From Ga0077555 sp046154645 (GTDB taxonomy: Bacteria; Pseudomonadota; Alphaproteobacteria; Rhizobiales; Hyphomicrobiaceae): a DNA stretch of 64,000 nt. The stretch lies in contig JBJXDZ010000004.1 of assembly GCA_046154645.1 (NCBI GenBank), positions 160,486-224,485 of the forward strand. Direction: 5' to 3'. The translations under genes were made by a program, and so were the position numbers. The notes beneath the pieces are model-generated. The model saw only the letters and a list, made by a program, of their open reading frames with translations, did not search any database and was not told the origin of the DNA. Below are positions 1-8,589 of this stretch, one piece after another; within the stretch, counting starts at the first letter, position 1, and each line of letters starts with the position of its first letter.

Positions 1-4
1 CGGC

Positions 5-580
5 ATGCCGGTGACGGTCGATTGGATGCGGCGCTTGAGTTGGCAGGCCTTGGCGGTCGCCTTCGTGGCGGGCGGCATCGTGCATATCGTGGCGACGCTG
101 GTGATCCCCCAGTTCGCCAGGGCCAGCGCCTTCCAGCGGATCTCAGCGGGCCTGCCGTTCAATGTGCTCCGCGTGCTGCCGCCGGCATCGCCCGAGCTGA
201 CGGTGCTGCCCTTTCTTGCCGCCGACGAGCGCATTGCCGTATGCCGGTTCAATGTCGCGAGTGGCCCTGTCGATATCGCCGCTGTGCTGCCAGACAAGGG
301 TTGGACGCTCGGCCTCTATACGGCCAGCGGTGACAACTTCTATGTGGTGCCGGCGCAGGATCTGCGGCGCTTCGAATTGGTGCTGACGCTTGTGCCGGCG
401 CAGGATCGCTATTTCGGGTTCCTGAACATGGGGCGGCAGGCGGATACGTCGGCGTCGCAGATCTCTGTGCCGAGCAATGAAGGGTTCATGATTGTGCGCG
501 GCACGGTGCGCAGCCGCTCACATGCGGCGGAGACCGAGTATGCGTTGCATCAGGCCCGCTGTGCGCCGCGCCAGCCGTGA
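5..580 (+). CDS. DUF1254-like membrane-anchored protein
   Basis: The product is about 190 residues with one N-terminal hydrophobic segment (roughly residues 12-32), followed by a soluble domain. The middle part (CRFNVASGPVDIAAVLPDKG, then a W-T-L-x-L-Y segment and GDNFYVV) resembles the short DUF1254-type proteins of Rhizobiales that often pair with a DUF1214 protein, which here would lie upstream of the window. Function is unknown. ATG codons at 5 and 26 are both possible starts; the second sits just before the membrane segment. The family call rests on motif memory only. Confidence 0.6.
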   Translation: MPVTVDWMRRLSWQALAVAFVAGGIVHIVATLVIPQFARASAFQRISAGLPFNVLRVLPPASPELTVLPFLAADERIAVCRFNVASGPVDIAAVLPDKGWTLGLYTASGDNFYVVPAQDLRRFELVLTLVPAQDRYFGFLNMGRQADTSASQISVPSNEGFMIVRGTVRSRSHAAETEYALHQARCAPRQP

Positions 581-630
581 CTGGGCGTCCGTTTCGCAGG
601 CCGTTGCTTGTGCCGACGTCGCAGCGGCAG

Positions 631-813
631 TTATTCCACCAGCCGCAGCGTGTCGCGCTCGGGAACCTTGGCGCTATCTGACGAAGGCGCGTCTTCCCAT
701 CGCTCGTAGCGAATACCGGGAAAGATCACGATCTCGGCCGCCTTGCGCCGGCGTTTGCTGCGCGGCGGTGCGGTCGGTGTGGATTTGACTCGGAACTCGA
801 GGATGTCGGCCAT
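631..813 (-). CDS. small conserved basic protein
   Basis: This encodes a 60-residue protein beginning MADILEFR with a basic stretch (RSKRRRK) and then the segment EIVIFPGIRYERWE, which I recognise as a short conserved hypothetical of Rhizobiales without known function. The ATG at 813 was chosen because a GGAGGGGG ribosome binding site lies about eight bases before it; the frame stays open to 903 but that extension is low-complexity. No membrane segment or signal peptide is visible. Confidence 0.65.
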   Translation of the reverse strand: MADILEFRVKSTPTAPPRSKRRRKAAEIVIFPGIRYERWEDAPSSDSAKVPERDTLRLVE

Positions 814-1015
814 GGGACGCCCCCTCCGGCGGCTGGCATGTTCAGTGCCTGATTCTGCGGCGGCTGCGGAGTCCGGCGACGCAGTGTCATCGGGACGCAT
901 CACAGCCGATCGCCGGTTAATGACTGGTTAACGGGTTGCGGGTGGTTGATGCGGCGTGTCTTTCCGGTTACGGAAGACTTGCCGATGGAGTGGGTGGAAT
1001 CTGGAGCGCGTGGTC

Positions 1016-1378
1016 TCAGCGACGCGGGTCGGCGCTGGATGGCGGCATCAGCCAACCGTCGAGGAAGTGCTGGCCCGCACGGTCCTCGATCTCGACCACC
1101 CAGACATCGCTGTCGATGCGGATCTCGCGCTCAATGGCGAGGGCAATGTCGGCCTCCGGCGCCCGGGTCTTCAGCGGTTGCAAGAGACGCTCGCCATCTG
1201 AGCTTTCGAGGCCTGCGGGCGCCGGCCCGTAAAGATCGGCGGTGCCGTCGAGGCGAGCGACGACGACCAGAATGGCACCGGCGTCGCTGTCCCCGCGGCG
1301 CGCAACGACGCCCGGGCGACCGGCGCTGGCCGCGCGATGCAACAGGGCCTTGACCCAGATTTCAGACTTCAGCCGCAT
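1016..1378 (-). CDS. DUF1491 family protein
   Basis: The 120-residue product opens with MRLKSEIWVKALLHRA and continues with a beta-rich segment (GAILVVVARLDGTADLYGP), the layout of DUF1491 proteins. It ends with a stretch on heterogeneous residues followed by DVWVVEIEDRAGQHFL, typical of the family C-terminus. Function is unknown. It is transcribed with the peptidoglycan-binding gene and the DivJ-like kinase upstream, about 40 bp separating it from the former. It is probably cytosolic because no signal or membrane segment is seen. Confidence 0.85.
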   Translation of the reverse strand: MRLKSEIWVKALLHRAASAGRPGVVARRGDSDAGAILVVVARLDGTADLYGPAPAGLESSDGERLLQPLKTRAPEADIALAIEREIRIDSDVWVVEIEDRAGQHFLDGWLMPPSSADPRR

Positions 1379-1417
1379 GGGCGCCAGTTAGCGCGGGCAA
1401 GGTACGGGTGGCAAGGC

Positions 1418-2245
1418 TCAGCGCGGCGGTACCTTGGTGCCGGTGGCGGGGCGGGTGGCACTGTTGGCGCGGGCGAGCTTGACGAGGAGCGGGGCTGAGA
1501 CGCGGCCGGTCGGGACGAGGCCTGAATCCATCTCGTACTCGCGGATGGAACGCTCGGTTTCTTCGCCGGGTCGACCGTCGATCTTGGCCGAGAAGTAGCC
1601 GAGCGCGGCCAGCGACTGCTGCACCGTGCGCAGCACCTGCTCGGCGTTGCTGGCGCGCGACTGGCGACCAGCGCGGACGGCGGCCTCGCGGGCACCCGGC
1701 GCATTGTCCATGAGACGCAGCAGCAAATCCGACGGCTCGCCCGTCAGCGGCAGGCCGTGATCATGCTCGTAGGCCATGATGGCGCTGCGCATGAGGAGGC
1801 CCGGCACGGCGCTGGGGGCGCCGGGCTCATAGCCGAGCGTGGCCAGACGCTGGTGGACGGCGCGCACCGTATCGGGGGAGCGCTCGGCCTCGACGTCGGC
1901 GGCAGGCTGGGGCTTCGCTGCGGCAGGCGGCGGTTGCGGCGAGAAGCGGCCGACGCGCGGGCCGGCCGGCGGGTCCGGTTGCACGACGGCCGCATTGAGG
2001 GCCACCTTGGCCTCGGACTTGGCCGCCGCGCGCGATACCGGCTTGTCGGCGGCTTCCTTCGGATCGAGCGCCAGGCGGCGATTGCGATCGGTGAGCGCGC
2101 GCTGCTGGGCTTTGTCGAGTTTGGCGCGGTCGGCTGCCGACGCGATGGAGCGGTCCTGGAAATAGAGGACGTTGAGGACGATGCCGGTGCCGATGGCGAG
2201 GAAGGCGGCGAAGGCGAGTCGGGCGTGCTTCGGCGTCATGCTCAT
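1418..2245 (-). CDS. membrane-anchored peptidoglycan-binding protein
   Basis: The 275-residue product has one N-terminal membrane anchor (about residues 9-28), a long charged and proline-rich linker, and two putative PG_binding_1 repeats. The first is around residues 128-180 (VHQRLATLGYEPG onward) and the second around residues 207-262 (VQQSLAALGYFSAKIDGRPG onward). The arrangement suggests an inner-membrane protein that reaches cell wall peptidoglycan in the periplasm; no catalytic domain is visible. It lies 71 bp downstream of the DivJ-like kinase gene on the same strand, so the two may be co-transcribed. Two ATG codons are close (2245 and 2239). Confidence 0.8.
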   Translation of the reverse strand: MSMTPKHARLAFAAFLAIGTGIVLNVLYFQDRSIASAADRAKLDKAQQRALTDRNRRLALDPKEAADKPVSRAAAKSEAKVALNAAVVQPDPPAGPRVGRFSPQPPPAAAKPQPAADVEAERSPDTVRAVHQRLATLGYEPGAPSAVPGLLMRSAIMAYEHDHGLPLTGEPSDLLLRLMDNAPGAREAAVRAGRQSRASNAEQVLRTVQQSLAALGYFSAKIDGRPGEETERSIREYEMDSGLVPTGRVSAPLLVKLARANSATRPATGTKVPPR

Positions 2246-2316
2246 GGGAGTCTCTGTCGAGCCTGGGGCATTGGCCTGCCCGATGCTGCGGGATAGGCGT
2301 GGGGCGGCACCGTTGA

Positions 2317-4209
2317 CTAGCCGTTGACGACGGCGCGAGGTTTGATTTCGGCGGCGGCCAGCGATGGCGCGGGGTTGGCGATTGACTGGTGCTCGGCGTG
2401 GATCTGCGCCAGATCGATGATGTGCGGCGGTAGGGCTGCAGCGGCCGTGGCGGATGCGGTGGCGCCTGCCTCGCCAGGGACATCGGCCGGCAGGCGAACA
2501 ATGAAGCGCGAGCCGGAGCCGGGCTCACTCTCGATGCGCAGTGTGCCGCCATGCAGGTCGATCAGGCCGCGCACGATGGAGAGGCCGAGGCCGACCCCTT
2601 CGTTCTGGCGGGCGTAGCTGGTTTCGACCTGGTAGAAGGGCTGCACGATGCGCGCGAGGTCGTCGGGCTCGATGCCGATGCCGTCGTCGGCGACGGTGAT
2701 CTCGATGTGATCGCCGACGGCGGTGGCGTACACCGAGACGGTGCCGCCGGTGTCGGTGAATTTCACGGCATTGGACACCAGATTGATCAGGATCTGCTTG
2801 GTCGCGCGCCGGTCGGCGAGGAGGTCGGGGAGTGCGGGATCGAGCTTCGTCACGAGCTTGAGACCCTTGCTGTCGGCTTGCGGCCGCAACGTCTCGATGG
2901 CTGCAACGGCGACCTCGTCGAGGGCAAAGGGCTCGGGCTCGATGCTCAGATGGCCCGACTCGATGCGCGAGACGTCGAGCAGATCCTTGACGAGGCTCAG
3001 CAGGTGCTCGCCGCTCTGATGGATGATGCGGCAATAGTCGGCGTGCTTGGGCTCGCGGGCCTTGATGAGCAGCTCGCGGTGCAGGATCTCGGCAAAACCG
3101 ATGATGGCTGAGAGTGGCGTGCGCAACTCGTGGCTCATGGTGGCGAGGAACGCGGTCTTGGCGCGGTTGGCGCGGTCGGCTTCTTCGCGCGCCAGCGCCA
3201 GCGCGGTGGCCTCGGCCTTGGCCCGGGTGATGTCGCGGGTGACGACGACGACGGTACGGCGGCCCTGGCCCGTGCCGGTGGCATCGACGCGCTGGCAGCG
3301 CATCTCGACCCAGGTCGGCGGGGCATCGGCGGGGGCGCTGTCGATGGACGCCAGGCAGAAGGCCTCGGCGGCCGGGGCGCCGGAGTCAAAGCAGTGCTGG
3401 ATGGCAGTCAGGTAGCGCGCATGATCGGCCGTCGCCAGGCGGGCCTGGAAGCCTCGGGCCATAAGCGCGTCGGGTGCGAGGCCAAGCAAGGGGTGGCTTG
3501 CCAAAGAGGCAAAAGAGATGGTGCCGTCGGCTTCGTGACGCGTGATGAGGTCGTTGGCGTTCTCAGCGATCAGGCGATAGCTCTCGCGGCTGGCTTCCAG
3601 CTCACGGGCGGCGCCACGATGGATCTGCTGCACATTGGCGGCGATGGCGCCGGCATAGGCGACGGCACCGAGGCAGGCGGCGAAGGCGGCGCCTTGGGTG
3701 CTGATCGGCAATTGCACGGGGTCGGGGAGCCAATCGGCACCGGCTGCGACATGCAACCCGGCGAGGGCTGCGACGGCCAACGCCGTGGCGATGATCATCA
3801 TGCGCCGGTCGGTCGAAAGCGCGGCCTCCAACGGCACGATGGCGAGCCAGACAAGGGCGAAGGACTGCGTGCCGCCTGAGAGCGCCGCGGCCAACGTCAC
3901 CAGCGCCGCCAACTGGGCAGCCGACAACAGGTGCGCGATCTCGAGACGGCCCGTGCGGGACAAGAACACGGCAATGGCGATGGGGGACAGAAAGCAGGCC
4001 GCCGCCACCATGGCCGCGACGCCCGGGGCGCCGGTCCAGGCAAAATAGCCGGCAAAGACGAAGGCGGATACGATGCCGCCCAACATGTGCGAGGCGATCA
4101 GCGACGAGTGACGGGCCTTGAGCACGGCATCGCCGCGCACATCCGGGTGCACCCATTCGCGGAAGTAATCGTTGGCTCCGATCGCGAAAACGCGAGCTTG
4201 TTCGATCAT
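2317..4209 (-). CDS. divJ: DivJ-like PAS sensor histidine kinase
   Basis: This 630-residue kinase has about six N-terminal membrane segments (residues roughly 40-200), a PAS domain (about 210-330), a HisKA domain with the phosphorylated histidine in SHELRTPLSAIIGF (His about 360), and a HATPase_c domain with N, G1 (ADDGIGIEPDDLARI) and G2 (GVGLGLSIV) boxes. The membrane part, beginning IEQARVFAIGANDYFREWVHP, resembles alphaproteobacterial DivJ, which phosphorylates DivK and controls the CtrA cell-cycle pathway. The ATG at 4209 is preferred over upstream codons because the extension is cysteine-rich and unlike the family. The DivJ identity is by resemblance; another PAS kinase of the same subfamily is possible. 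Confidence 0.75.
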   Translation of the reverse strand: MIEQARVFAIGANDYFREWVHPDVRGDAVLKARHSSLIASHMLGGIVSAFVFAGYFAWTGAPGVAAMVAAACFLSPIAIAVFLSRTGRLEIAHLLSAAQLAALVTLAAALSGGTQSFALVWLAIVPLEAALSTDRRMMIIATALAVAALAGLHVAAGADWLPDPVQLPISTQGAAFAACLGAVAYAGAIAANVQQIHRGAARELEASRESYRLIAENANDLITRHEADGTISFASLASHPLLGLAPDALMARGFQARLATADHARYLTAIQHCFDSGAPAAEAFCLASIDSAPADAPPTWVEMRCQRVDATGTGQGRRTVVVVTRDITRAKAEATALALAREEADRANRAKTAFLATMSHELRTPLSAIIGFAEILHRELLIKAREPKHADYCRIIHQSGEHLLSLVKDLLDVSRIESGHLSIEPEPFALDEVAVAAIETLRPQADSKGLKLVTKLDPALPDLLADRRATKQILINLVSNAVKFTDTGGTVSVYATAVGDHIEITVADDGIGIEPDDLARIVQPFYQVETSYARQNEGVGLGLSIVRGLIDLHGGTLRIESEPGSGSRFIVRLPADVPGEAGATASATAAAALPPHIIDLAQIHAEHQSIANPAPSLAAAEIKPRAVVNG

Positions 4210-4502
4210 CACGCACCACGTGCAGCCGCAAGTCGGCAGCATCCCTGTCACAGCTGCGGGCACTGTCGCGGATCATGTTTAAGGAAGGTTGAAAGGGTGG
4301 TTCGCGGCTGGACGCCGGGGCTATGGACCGAGCGGCGCGAAGACCGTCAAAGTGCATTGAATTTGAGGCAGTTTTGTCTTGGATACGGGCTCAATTCGCG
4401 GCTAATCCGCAGGCCCGTCTTGGCCTGGTATTTGCCCGCGGCTGGTAAAACGGAGCCTCACAACAAGGATCGAAACAAGATCCACGTGAGGGGATGGCTC
4501 AG

Positions 4503-4859
4503 ATGTTTTTCTTCCGGACCGTGTTCTGGTTGTCGCTGGTCGTGCTGGTGCTGCCGACCGACCAGCAGCAGCAGGCGAAGCTCTATGCGACCGTGTCGAG
4601 CGCCGCGCACCAGGCGGCGACGTTCTGCGACCGCAATAAAAACTTGTGCGCGAAGGGCGCCGAGCATTGGGCGACGTTCCGCTCGAAGCTGGAGTTTGGC
4701 GCGCGCATGGCGATCGACGTCGCGACCGAGCGGATGCAGGGGCCGGCAGCAGGGCCGGAGCGGCCCGCCGGCGCCAGCCTGAAACCGGCCGTTGGCACTT
4801 TGACGCCCGACGATCTGGGCCCCGGCTGGCGTGGCCGCACGACCCGCTCGGGCGCCTGA
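4503..4859 (+). CDS. DUF5330 family exported protein
   Basis: The product begins MFFFRTVFWLSLVVLVLP, a short N-terminal hydrophobic anchor or signal, followed by a helical region with the pattern ATFCDRNKNLCAKG and AKLEFGAR-like residues that match DUF5330 proteins of Rhizobiales. Two cysteines (in FCDRNKNLC) are in the conserved positions. Function is unknown. An earlier ATG at 4494 is also in frame. It is divergent from the DivJ-like gene and lies upstream of sufE on the same strand. Confidence 0.8.
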   Translation: MFFFRTVFWLSLVVLVLPTDQQQQAKLYATVSSAAHQAATFCDRNKNLCAKGAEHWATFRSKLEFGARMAIDVATERMQGPAAGPERPAGASLKPAVGTLTPDDLGPGWRGRTTRSGA

Positions 4860-4963
4860 GGCATCGCTGCCCGGTCGATCGCGACATGAGGGACCCTTGC
4901 GTCCCGGGACCGCGCGCGCCAATTGATAGCCGAATAAGGCTTCACCGACCAGGAGCGCGCCCC

Positions 4964-5398
4964 ATGACCGCGTCGCCAACGATCGACGACATCCGCGCTG
5001 ACTTCGAGATCCTCGACGATTGGGAGGACCGCTACCGCTATCTGATCGAGCTCGGCCGGTCGGTACCGGATCTGCCTGAACGGCTGAAGACGGACGCCAA
5101 CAAGGTGCGGGGCTGCGCCAGCCAGGTGTGGCTTGCGACCCGGCGCGAGATGGGGCCAGGCGGGGTGCCGGTGCTGCATTTCGCGGGCGAGAGCGACGCA
5201 CACATCGTGCGCGGGCTGGTGGCACTGCTGCTCGCCGTCTATTCGGGCAAGACCACGGCCGAGATCCTGGCCATCGACGCGCAGGCGATCCTGGCCGGCT
5301 TCGGCTTGCGCGAGCACCTGACGCCGCAGCGCTCCAACGGCCTCAACTCCATGGTCGAGCGCATTCGTGCCGATGCCCGGGCCGTCGGCGTCGCCTGA
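4964..5398 (+). CDS. sufE: cysteine desulfuration protein SufE
   Basis: SufE accepts sulfur from the desulfurase SufS and passes it to the iron-sulfur scaffold. The 144-residue product matches the family length and has the active-site cysteine in NKVRGCASQVWL (Cys51), the position used by E. coli SufE. The C-terminal half (LREHLTPQRSNGLNSMVERI) is the usual family ending. The ATG at 4964 has an AGGAG ribosome binding site nine bases upstream. It is not next to other suf genes here, as is common for sufE in Rhizobiales. Confidence 0.95.
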   Translation: MTASPTIDDIRADFEILDDWEDRYRYLIELGRSVPDLPERLKTDANKVRGCASQVWLATRREMGPGGVPVLHFAGESDAHIVRGLVALLLAVYSGKTTAEILAIDAQAILAGFGLREHLTPQRSNGLNSMVERIRADARAVGVA

Positions 5399-5400
5399 CC

Positions 5401-6300
5401 TCATTGCCGCCAGCGCTCGAGTTTCGGGCGGTAGTCGTCGGTGCCCCAGTGCCGCATGCGCTGGCGCAGAATGGCGTCGGCATTGGCGGCCGGCAGCAGC
5501 CCATAGTGGCGGGCCAGCGCGGTGAGTGCCAGCTGCAGCATGAGTTTTGCCGATCGTTGCGGCCAGCGGTTGGCCGTCTCGAGTTCTTCCAGCCCGCGCA
5601 GATGTCCGCAGACGTCGATCAGCAGGTTGCCATGTTCCGGGCCGATGGCCTCGAGCGCCCGGTTGATGCGCCGGCGGGCTGCGACGAGGGTATCCGTCAT
5701 GGTGGCGCTACCGCCCGGCGCGGTGCGAGGGGAGCGGCGGGACTGGGGCATGCCGCTCCAGCTCTGCGTGACACGGGGCGTGAGGCCACCATACCACAAA
5801 TCCGCGCGCAGCCGCTCGCCGGCCTCGAACTGGGCGTCGCTCAACATCGGCTGTCCATCCCGGTCGAGGCGGCGGCGGAGCCAGGCGATCGGGCTTTCGG
5901 CCGGATTGAGCTCGGGTTCGCGGGGTTCGGATGGAGTCGTGCGCTGGGCGCTGGCGGCGACGACAGCTGCGGCTGATGCCAGTGCCCGGGCCCGGCGCAG
6001 ATGCGACCGGCCTTTGGCGCTGAGGCGATAGCAATCGGCGGCCTTGGCCGGCGTCAGGAAGCCTTCGGCCAAGGCTGCGGCCAGAATTTCCGGTGCAATG
6101 GCCGGCGCATCGGCATCGGCTGCGACGTCGGCGCGCGGTTCGCCCTCGGTGGACCAGCGCCCGACAATCCGCTGGCAATCCGCCGCGTCGCTGACCGTTG
6201 CAAGGGTGATGATGGTGCCGCGCCGGGCGAGGCGGGCCAGGAACGCCAGATCCGGTCGGAGTGCAGGCTGCAGCAGGACAAATTCGGGTGCGGTTGACAT
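5401..6300 (-). CDS. DUF6456 domain protein
   Basis: The product is 299 residues. The middle has a winged-helix-like part (YRLSAKGRSHLRRARALA) and the C-terminal half carries the DUF6456 signature: LDRDGQPMLSDAQFEAGERL, a W-Y-G-G-L-TPRVTQSW segment, and a terminal region with a HYGL segment. Proteins of this type are thought to be DNA-binding regulators, but no target is known. The ATG at 6300 was chosen since residues upstream of it have no family resemblance. It lies ten bases after the DnaA-like gene on the same strand, so the two are probably co-transcribed. Confidence 0.8.
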   Translation of the reverse strand: MSTAPEFVLLQPALRPDLAFLARLARRGTIITLATVSDAADCQRIVGRWSTEGEPRADVAADADAPAIAPEILAAALAEGFLTPAKAADCYRLSAKGRSHLRRARALASAAAVVAASAQRTTPSEPREPELNPAESPIAWLRRRLDRDGQPMLSDAQFEAGERLRADLWYGGLTPRVTQSWSGMPQSRRSPRTAPGGSATMTDTLVAARRRINRALEAIGPEHGNLLIDVCGHLRGLEELETANRWPQRSAKLMLQLALTALARHYGLLPAANADAILRQRMRHWGTDDYRPKLERWRQ

Positions 6301-6310
6301 GGGGCAGGCC

Positions 6311-6724
6311 TCAGGTCTGGGGCTCGAGGGCATCGGGATAGGTGGCGTCGCGCAAATGGCGGAAAATGCCGACCACCAGCTCGATCGTGAGATCGAAATC
6401 AGGATCGTCGCGGCGATCCTCGACGGCGCCGCAGGCGTAGCGCACCGTGGTGCGATCACGGCCGTAGGCGCGGCCGATCTCCGACAAGTCGATGCCGCAG
6501 ATGACGTGGGCCAGATACATGGCGATCTGCCGCGCATGGGCAACCTGGGTCAGGCCACGGTTTGGGCTGAGCAGGTCGCGGGGATGAATGGCGTAGATCT
6601 GCGCGATGATGCCTTGGATGAGGCGCATCAGGCGGGTCGAGCGGCGGGCCGGCTCGATGGGGTCGCTGTGCGGACCGACCAGGGGCGGTTGTGAGATCTG
6701 GAGTTTGAATTCTTGACAGGTCAC
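6311..6724 (-). CDS. DnaA domain IV-like HTH protein
   Basis: This 137-residue protein consists mainly of a DnaA C-terminal (domain IV) type DNA-binding fold, without the AAA+ ATPase part. The signature is ARQIAMYLAHVICGIDLSEI followed by GRDRTTVRYA, close to the DnaA box-binding helix-turn-helix (R-D-H/R-T-T-V). Such stand-alone proteins are common in Rhizobiales and are presumed transcription regulators. The start is a GTG at 6724. Two perfect palindromes (6771-6792 and 6794-6810) lie 47-86 bases upstream and may be operators. Confidence 0.85.
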   Translation of the reverse strand: MTCQEFKLQISQPPLVGPHSDPIEPARRSTRLMRLIQGIIAQIYAIHPRDLLSPNRGLTQVAHARQIAMYLAHVICGIDLSEIGRAYGRDRTTVRYACGAVEDRRDDPDFDLTIELVVGIFRHLRDATYPDALEPQT

Positions 6725-6770
6725 GATCAGACTCGACTGCTATTGCACCGAGCAGGATCATACCGCGAAA

Positions 6771-6810
6771 CGATAGGAAACTAAACCTATCGACGACGGA
6801 TATTCCGTCG
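6771..6810. promoter_or_regulatory. twin palindromes upstream of DnaA-like gene
   Basis: Two perfect inverted repeats lie end to end. The first is CGATAGG, eight bases, CCTATCG (6771-6792). The second is CGACGGA, TAT, TCCGTCG (6794-6810). They sit in the otherwise empty region upstream of the DnaA-like gene (start 6724, minus strand), a position suited to operators or to autoregulation. Neither is followed by a T-tract, so a terminator is unlikely. Confidence 0.5.
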
Positions 6811-6929
6811 CAAGGTGAATAGCGGGGAAAGGAACTTCAGGGTCCGTTAAAGATTGCAAGTGGGCTGATCGACCGCTGGCGCCCTGTTGCTGGCATGAGC
6901 TTGGTTTGGCCCCTCCAAGCGACGGCTAC

Positions 6930-8123
6930 TCACACGACATCAAGCGCCAAGTATTTGATTGCGCGGCGAAAGTACGTATAGGCGATGTGCACCGTGCCAT
7001 CGGGCGTTTGGCGGATCGAGGGGTAGGACAGCTCGCGGTTGAGACCATCGCGCGAGTTGTTGGTCATGCAGTAGCCGTCGCTGACATCGAGGACTTGCGG
7101 GGGGCTCCAGGAGAGACCTTTATCCCCGGACAGGGTGAGGCAGAGGGGGGCACGAGGCGCGCCCCAGAAGGCGGTGCGGGCGGGGGCTGCGAGGGCGTGT
7201 GGTGCGGCGGTGGGTGTGACCGGCGGGATGTCGTCGGGGATCTCGTCATAAAGCGATTGGCGGCGTTCAGGGGCGTTGGCCGCACTGCTGGCGTTGTAGA
7301 CCAGGGCGATGCGGCCGTCGGCTAACACCGTGGCTTGGATCGACGCGTTGTTGTTGGGGAGCGCGGTGGCAGCTGGTGGCGACCAGGTGCGGCCGCCGTC
7401 GCTGGAACGGCTGGCATAGATGTGATCGGCCCAGCGGCTGCGATAGAGCGCGAGCAAAGTGCCATCCCTGAGCCCCAGAATGTTCATGTGTACGCAGCCC
7501 TCGCTCGCCGGCACCGGATGCTGCTCCCAGTTGCGGCCCTGGTCGCGCGAGATCATGACGGCGCTGGTGTCGAAGTTGCCGGTCCAGCGTTCGCCGGGGC
7601 GCGTGCGGCACGCGAAGACCGGCAGCAGCCATTCGCCGTCCGGTCCGATATGCAACGGCTGGCGCACGAAGGTGCCGGGCGTGTCGATCAGCGTGGATGG
7701 AGGTGACCAGGTCGCGCCGTGATCGGTGGAGCTGCGGTGGCGGACGATGGCGGTGTCCTGGTTGCCGGAGCGCTGCGACGTGTAGAGCAGCATCAGAGGG
7801 CCGTCGGGCATCGGGAAAAGGATCGGGTTCTGCTCGGAGCGGGTTGGATCATCTTCGAGGCGGCGGGCTTGTGTCCAACAGTCGCTGCCGGGTTTGAGGC
7901 GCGAAAAATGGATCGAGATGTCGGCCATGCCTTCCTGCGTGCCACCAAACCAGACGCAGCCGAGATCGCCATTGCCGAGCGGCATCAGGTTGGCGGCATG
8001 GCATTGCACTGAGGTCGAGGGAAGGAGCGCCTCGTATTGGCCGCGTAAGCCCGGGCGTGGCCGCACGAGCCCATCGAGGATCAGATCCTCTGCCGTTGCG
8101 TCTGCCCCAACCGCATCTGCCAT
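6930..8123 (-). CDS. BNR-repeat sialidase-like protein
   Basis: The 397-residue product has four Asp-box motifs of the sialidase beta-propeller: SSTDHGATWSPP, SRDQGRNWEQ, SSDGGRTWSPP and SGDKGLSWSPP, which places it in the exo-alpha-sialidase-like (BNR_2) group. No signal peptide is visible, so it is probably cytosolic. The true substrate is unknown; many such proteins in soil bacteria act on other sugars or are uncharacterised. The ATG at 8123 was chosen because the frame upstream (to 8540) is proline- and arginine-rich and overlaps a decayed SDR fragment. It stands alone, with no sugar-uptake genes beside it. Confidence 0.75.
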   Translation of the reverse strand: MADAVGADATAEDLILDGLVRPRPGLRGQYEALLPSTSVQCHAANLMPLGNGDLGCVWFGGTQEGMADISIHFSRLKPGSDCWTQARRLEDDPTRSEQNPILFPMPDGPLMLLYTSQRSGNQDTAIVRHRSSTDHGATWSPPSTLIDTPGTFVRQPLHIGPDGEWLLPVFACRTRPGERWTGNFDTSAVMISRDQGRNWEQHPVPASEGCVHMNILGLRDGTLLALYRSRWADHIYASRSSDGGRTWSPPAATALPNNNASIQATVLADGRIALVYNASSAANAPERRQSLYDEIPDDIPPVTPTAAPHALAAPARTAFWGAPRAPLCLTLSGDKGLSWSPPQVLDVSDGYCMTNNSRDGLNRELSYPSIRQTPDGTVHIAYTYFRRAIKYLALDVV

Positions 8124-8261
8124 GGTGCCAATCCTGGTGAGGTTACTTGCGGGCGCCGACGTGGCGGCGATGCGCTGTGCCGGTCGTTGCGGCCTTGACC
8201 CGCCGCCGACAGGGTCGAGTATGCAGAGCGGCGGCGCCGCCGCAAGGTGTGGAGCGAGCAC

Positions 8262-8423
8262 ATGCGCGGATTGCGTGGAGGGGTGGCCATCATCACGGAT
8301 GATGGCGGCGCCACGGCGTGGCGGTTGGGTGAGGAAGGGGCCAAGGTCGCGGTGCTGGACGAGAGCGAGGCCTCGGCCGCGGCCACAGTTGCGGCGATCA
8401 CGGCGGCTGGCGGTGCGGCCTGA
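8262..8423 (+). pseudogene. SDR N-terminal fragment
   Basis: A 53-codon frame starting with ATG at 8262 (GGAG nine bases upstream) translates to MRGLRGGVAIITDDGGATAW, then RLGEEGAKVAVLDESEASAA and AATVAAITAAGGAA before a TGA. This is the first Rossmann beta-alpha-beta unit of a short-chain dehydrogenase. The glycine motif expected as TGxxxGIG has become TDDGGATAW, with residues lost. Nothing of the rest of the enzyme follows. It is read as a decayed remnant, not a working gene. Confidence 0.65.
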
Positions 8424-8475
8424 CGATGGCGGACAGCGCTGTAGCGCACGCTCCATGTAGGTTGGATCTACCGCA

Positions 8476-8520
8476 GCGCGACCCAACAGCAACGCCTCGG
8501 GAATGCATGTTGGGTCGCGC
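8476..8520. repeat. palindromic intergenic element
   Basis: A perfect 12-bp inverted repeat, GCGCGACCCAAC (8476-8487) and GTTGGGTCGCGC (8509-8520), is flanked by further partial copies of the same words: TAGGTTGG just before it and CCCAACCTGCA just after it. This resembles the GTTGGGT-type dispersed elements found between genes in many proteobacteria. It separates the sialidase-like region from the membrane-protein genes. Confidence 0.6.
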
Positions 8521-8589
8521 AAGTGCAGGGCTTGACCCAACCTGCATCACCTAGTTGGTTTTCGCGATCGACAGCCGGCGGACAGCGCG

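Noticed and set aside
8124..8540. N-terminal extension of the sialidase-like frame
   Set aside because: The extension is arginine- and proline-rich, overlaps the SDR remnant and has no family resemblance, so the start was set at 8123.
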